A DNA stretch of 7,662 nt. Origin: Bacteroidales bacterium UBA6431 (lineage in GTDB: Bacteria > Bacteroidota > Bacteroidia > Bacteroidales > UBA932). The stretch lies in contig DJOT01000040.1 of the NCBI GenBank assembly GCA_002439095.1, positions 2,815 through 10,476 on the forward strand, in the 5' to 3' direction. Positions 5,370 to 7,662 of the stretch are shown here, one piece after another (the stretch's first letter is position 1; the number at the start of each line of letters is the position of its first letter). Both the position numbers and the translations under genes were made by a program. Below the pieces are notes generated by a model. It saw only the letters and a program-made list of their open reading frames with translations. It was not told where the DNA came from and searched no databases.

Positions 5370-6575
5370 ATGAAGCTTCTTCATCTAACAGTGCTCCTCG
5401 CGGGCATATTGGCAGCGTCAAGCTGCTTTTCAGAGGACCAATGGCTTTCAGCCGGACGCTCGCGCCGGGACAGCCACACGCGCAATACAACTGCCGGTGG
5501 CGGGACGGACCCGGCGGCGGAAGACACGGTAGTACTCATGTCCGGAGTGCAGTTTGCCGAAAATTACGACTGGCGTATGGACAGCGGATACGGCCAGTCC
5601 GTATTCGAGGTGATTTTATATGAGAATTTCAAGCCATGCCTGCAAATCCCCTCTTCTTCCGGGCTTGTCAGTCCAGATCCTGACACGCACCACATTATCG
5701 ACATGCACCTGTATACGGAATTTGTCTCAGGCGGCAGGACACATCTCGCCAAGGACGGGAAGCCTCTTCTCGACTTCGAGGGACGCGAACTTTTCAAGGG
5801 CATACTGCCGGACGGAGAGAATATCTACACCATCTCCGAGATGCGGGACGGCAAAGGTTTCTCTCTCAGACTCAACGGAGAAGTCATCTTCAGCAGAGAA
5901 CGCGGGTTCGTCTTCGGAGATCTGGGAGATCCGTCATACCGTCCTTACGGAGCATTATACAAAGATGACGGGAAAGTATGTTTCTGCTACCGCGATGACG
6001 GAGGCAAGGACGAGACATACTACTATGTAATAGACGGAAAGGCTGAAGACAGCGGATGCGAATGGAAGTATGACATACAGGATCTCAAGGTGATAGGAGG
6101 TTATCCCGTCAGCGCGGAGGCATCCTGCCTCTGGTTCATAGTCCAGGAAGGGCGGATATGGCGGGGCGATGGAGAGAACTTGACTCTCTCCGGATGGATG
6201 AGTTACGGAGGCGCCGACAACACTTCGTGCACCGTCACGGGCGATGACCCCGAAACATTAAGGGAAATCTGTACAGGAGACGCATTGATCCTGCATGGCG
6301 GCAAAACCGGATATGCGATTCTGGAAAGGCCCGGTACCGGAGTGGAAATATGGAGTTCCGACGATGACCGCAATCCCATTCAGAGATACGCCGGACTCAG
6401 GCTTCTGTCACCTTCTTGCGCAGAGATTCTCGGAGAAGACAGCCTATATGCCGTACTGGCGCCAGAAGAGGGAGACAGCCACCTTGTACATTGCCATAAG
6501 AGCAGCAGAGACATGGAGTTGCATGGCTATTTCACCGGACTGCGTGTATACGCCGGACTCAATCCTCCCAAGTAA
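5370..6575 (+). CDS. uncharacterised lipoprotein, probably surface or outer-membrane located
   Basis: A 401-residue protein that I do not recognise. It opens with a type II signal peptide, MKLLHLTVLLAGILAASSC, with the lipid-modified cysteine at 19. The following residues FSEDQ put acidic residues at +4/+5 of the mature protein, resembling the lipoprotein export signals that send Bacteroidota lipoproteins to the cell surface. A Ser/Thr/Arg/Gly-rich linker (28-50) is followed by a domain of repeated beta-hairpin-like segments with DG turns (HLAKDGKPLLDFEGRELF, LPDGENIYTISE, ALYKDDGKVCFCYRDD, IVQEGRIWRGDGENL), suggesting an all-beta, possibly propeller-like, fold. Nine further cysteines occur at 90, 204, 206, 230, 253, 287, 301, 350 and 375, which is many for an exported protein. 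The ATG at 5370 is chosen because the signal peptide starts there; the open frame upstream runs through the anti-sigma gene and the terminator. Its 3' end overlaps tsaE by 17 bp. Confidence 0.8.
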   Translation: MKLLHLTVLLAGILAASSCFSEDQWLSAGRSRRDSHTRNTTAGGGTDPAAEDTVVLMSGVQFAENYDWRMDSGYGQSVFEVILYENFKPCLQIPSSSGLVSPDPDTHHIIDMHLYTEFVSGGRTHLAKDGKPLLDFEGRELFKGILPDGENIYTISEMRDGKGFSLRLNGEVIFSRERGFVFGDLGDPSYRPYGALYKDDGKVCFCYRDDGGKDETYYYVIDGKAEDSGCEWKYDIQDLKVIGGYPVSAEASCLWFIVQEGRIWRGDGENLTLSGWMSYGGADNTSCTVTGDDPETLREICTGDALILHGGKTGYAILERPGTGVEIWSSDDDRNPIQRYAGLRLLSPSCAEILGEDSLYAVLAPEEGDSHLVHCHKSSRDMELHGYFTGLRVYAGLNPPK

Positions 6576-6984
6576 GAGTACGCTCACCGTCGTCCGAGAC
6601 TGAGATATTGACTTTCAATGTCTCCTCCGGGAGCAGATCCTCAATATTCTCCGGCCACTCCATAAGGCATAGGCTGCCGCTGTCGAGATAGTCGTACAGT
6701 CCGATATCAAGAGCCTCCGCATCTTTGGTGATACGATAGAAATCAAAGTGATAGATTGATTCTCCGGAAGCGGAAAGATACTCGTTGACAATGGCGAATG
6801 TAGGAGAAGCTACCGCATCGTCACGCACGCCGAGAGCCCTGCAGATAGCGGTTATGAAAGTGGTCTTGCCGGCCCCCATAGGGGCGTAGAATGCTATCAG
6901 GCGGCAGCCTTCCGTCAAACGGAGAAACTCCGCAGCCGAAGAGTCAATGTCCGCCAAAGACTTGATCGATATCCTATGTTGCAT
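6559..6984 (-). CDS. tsaE: tRNA threonylcarbamoyladenosine biosynthesis ATPase TsaE
   Basis: A 141-residue cytoplasmic P-loop ATPase that works with TsaB and TsaD to attach threonylcarbamoyl to A37 of ANN-decoding tRNAs. Its ATP hydrolysis resets the TsaBDE complex. Visible motifs are Walker A MGAGKTTF (36-43; the first Gly of the usual GxxGxGKT is Ala34), the family signature SPTFAIVNEY (60-69), IYHFDFYRI (77-85) and LCLMEWPENIEDLLPEE (105-121). The length is normal for the family. I chose the ATG at 6984. The frame can be extended to 7050, but that adds a hydrophobic stretch overlapping the start of the divergent ATPase gene and lies upstream of the likely promoter. tsaB and tsaD are not nearby. 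The 3' end overlaps the lipoprotein gene tail-to-tail. Confidence 0.95.
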   Translation of the reverse strand: MQHRISIKSLADIDSSAAEFLRLTEGCRLIAFYAPMGAGKTTFITAICRALGVRDDAVASPTFAIVNEYLSASGESIYHFDFYRITKDAEALDIGLYDYLDSGSLCLMEWPENIEDLLPEETLKVNISVSDDGERTLTWED

Positions 6985-6992
6985 AACGAAGA

Positions 6993-7000
6993 CAAATATA
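6993..7000 (-). promoter_or_regulatory. Bacteroidota -7 promoter element for tsaE
   Basis: The minus strand reads TATATTTG, an exact TAnnTTTG match. Only eight bases separate it from the tsaE ATG at 6984, so transcription starting 5-7 nt downstream would leave a leader of only about 2-4 nt. The octamer is identical to the one proposed for mdh. No good -33 TTG is seen; that region falls within the first codons of the divergent ATPase gene. Confidence 0.5.
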
Positions 7001-7010
7001 ATAAAAAACA

Positions 7011-7662
7011 ATGTTGACACAGATAAAAGCCGCAAAATGCATCGGCACACAAGCCGTCGTAGTCACAGTGGAGACTGACATAGACCACGGGATAGGGATT
7101 CACCTCGTGGGGCTTGCCGATGCCGCAGTGAAAGAGAGCCTCCTGCGGACCGTCACCGCGATGGAGACGCTCGGATTCAGAGTCCCTGGCAAAAAGATCG
7201 TCATAAATCTGGCACCTGCCGACCTGCGTAAAAACGGCAGCGGCTACGACCTGCCCATTGCTGTAGGGATAATGGCCTCGTCCGGCAAATATAGTTTCGT
7301 GCACGCAGAAGAATATCTGATGATGGGAGAGCTGGGGCTGGACGGAAGCGTAAGACCTATAGAAGGAGCTCTGCCGTATGTTGAGTTGGCAGTGGCCTCC
7401 GGAATGCGAGGCGCCATACTGCCGGCAGAGTCAGCCATTGAGGCGGCGGAAATCACCGAAATCCCTGTCTACGGTATATCCGGCCTCAAAGAAGCCCTTG
7501 ACATCTTGCAGGGAAATGATTGCAGCCACCTGCTTGCCGGTGAAATCGCAGGAGCTTTCTCTGCATCGGAACGGATCTATACAGGAGAGAGCATAGTTGA
7601 TTTTTCCGACATAATCGGACAGGAAGCGGCCAAAAGGGCTGTGGAAATCGCCGCCGCCGGAG
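7011..7662 (+). CDS. comM: YifB/ComM family Mg-chelatase-like AAA ATPase, N-terminal part (runs off right edge)
   Basis: The first 217 codons of an open frame with no stop before the window end. The protein begins MLTQIKAAKCIGTQAVVVTV. The N-terminal ChlI/Lon-protease-like domain spans about 20-145, with the family motifs IHLVGLADAAVKESLLR (30-46), NLAPADLRKNGSGYDLPIA (66-84) and GELGLDGSVRPIEG (106-119). The AAA domain begins at DFSDIIGQEAAKRAVEI (197-213), and the window ends just before the expected Walker A loop. Proteins of this family include ComM, a hexameric helicase that drives branch migration during natural transformation; full-length members have about 500 residues. Its role in Bacteroidota is not well established. 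The ATG at 7011 aligns with the family start, and the leader is AT-rich. The gene is divergent from tsaE, with a 26-bp gap, so its promoter probably lies inside tsaE. Confidence 0.93.
   Translation, partial: MLTQIKAAKCIGTQAVVVTVETDIDHGIGIHLVGLADAAVKESLLRTVTAMETLGFRVPGKKIVINLAPADLRKNGSGYDLPIAVGIMASSGKYSFVHAEEYLMMGELGLDGSVRPIEGALPYVELAVASGMRGAILPAESAIEAAEITEIPVYGISGLKEALDILQGNDCSHLLAGEIAGAFSASERIYTGESIVDFSDIIGQEAAKRAVEIAAAG

Noticed and set aside
6985..7050. Extension of TsaE by 22 residues with a hydrophobic stretch
   Set aside because: TsaE is a soluble cytoplasmic protein, the family start matches the ATG at 6984, and the extension overlaps the start of the divergent ATPase gene and the likely promoter.
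1..7662. Defence system, mobile element, CRISPR array or RNA gene
   Set aside because: Almost the whole window is filled by genes with core functions. No transposase, integrase, terminal repeats, spacer-repeat pattern or tRNA-like fold was found.

Overview
The window looks like ordinary core-genome DNA of a Bacteroidota, most likely Bacteroidales, bacterium. The reasons are AT-rich leaders, mostly without Shine-Dalgarno sequences, that carry the TAnnTTTG -7 promoter element, signal peptides ending in '-RAQ', an EnvC homologue with a degenerate LytM domain, an ECF sigma factor followed by an anti-sigma/beta-barrel fusion, and the Bacteroidales-like form of malate dehydrogenase. I see no mobile element, CRISPR array, tRNA or rRNA. 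The genus cannot be fixed from this sequence.

Layout, left to right. (1) 1-280, minus: the 5' part of malate dehydrogenase, running off the left edge. (2) 281-363: a compact divergent promoter region with an 18-bp perfect palindrome touching the mdh start codon. (3) 364-1005, plus: a 4'-phosphopantetheinyl transferase, converging with (4) 1009-2214, minus: an EnvC-type murein hydrolase activator. Its start overlaps by 4 bp the stop of (5) 2211-3458, minus: a secreted TPR protein, so these two form a translationally coupled pair. (6) Divergent from the TPR gene is 3538-4098, plus: an ECF sigma-70 factor, followed after 6 bp by (7) 4105-5262: a protein with an anti-sigma-like cytoplasmic N-terminus, one inner-membrane helix, a periplasmic linker and a C-terminal outer-membrane beta-barrel. 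The unit ends at an intrinsic terminator (5300-5339). (8) 5370-6575, plus: a lipoprotein of unknown function whose 3' end overlaps by 17 bp (9) 6559-6984, minus: TsaE of tRNA t6A synthesis. (10) Divergent from tsaE, starting at 7011 and running off the right edge, is a YifB/ComM Mg-chelatase-like AAA ATPase.

The most interesting part is the envelope-signalling pair at 3538-5262. Its architecture matches the dual membrane-spanning anti-sigma (Dma) proteins described in Bacteroides thetaiotaomicron, in which one polypeptide reaches from a cytoplasmic sigma-binding segment to an outer-membrane barrel. Several neighbouring genes also concern the envelope (EnvC, the TPR protein, the lipoprotein), but the sequence alone does not show that they belong to the regulon. 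The remaining genes are housekeeping functions packed tightly, with short or negative intergenic distances.
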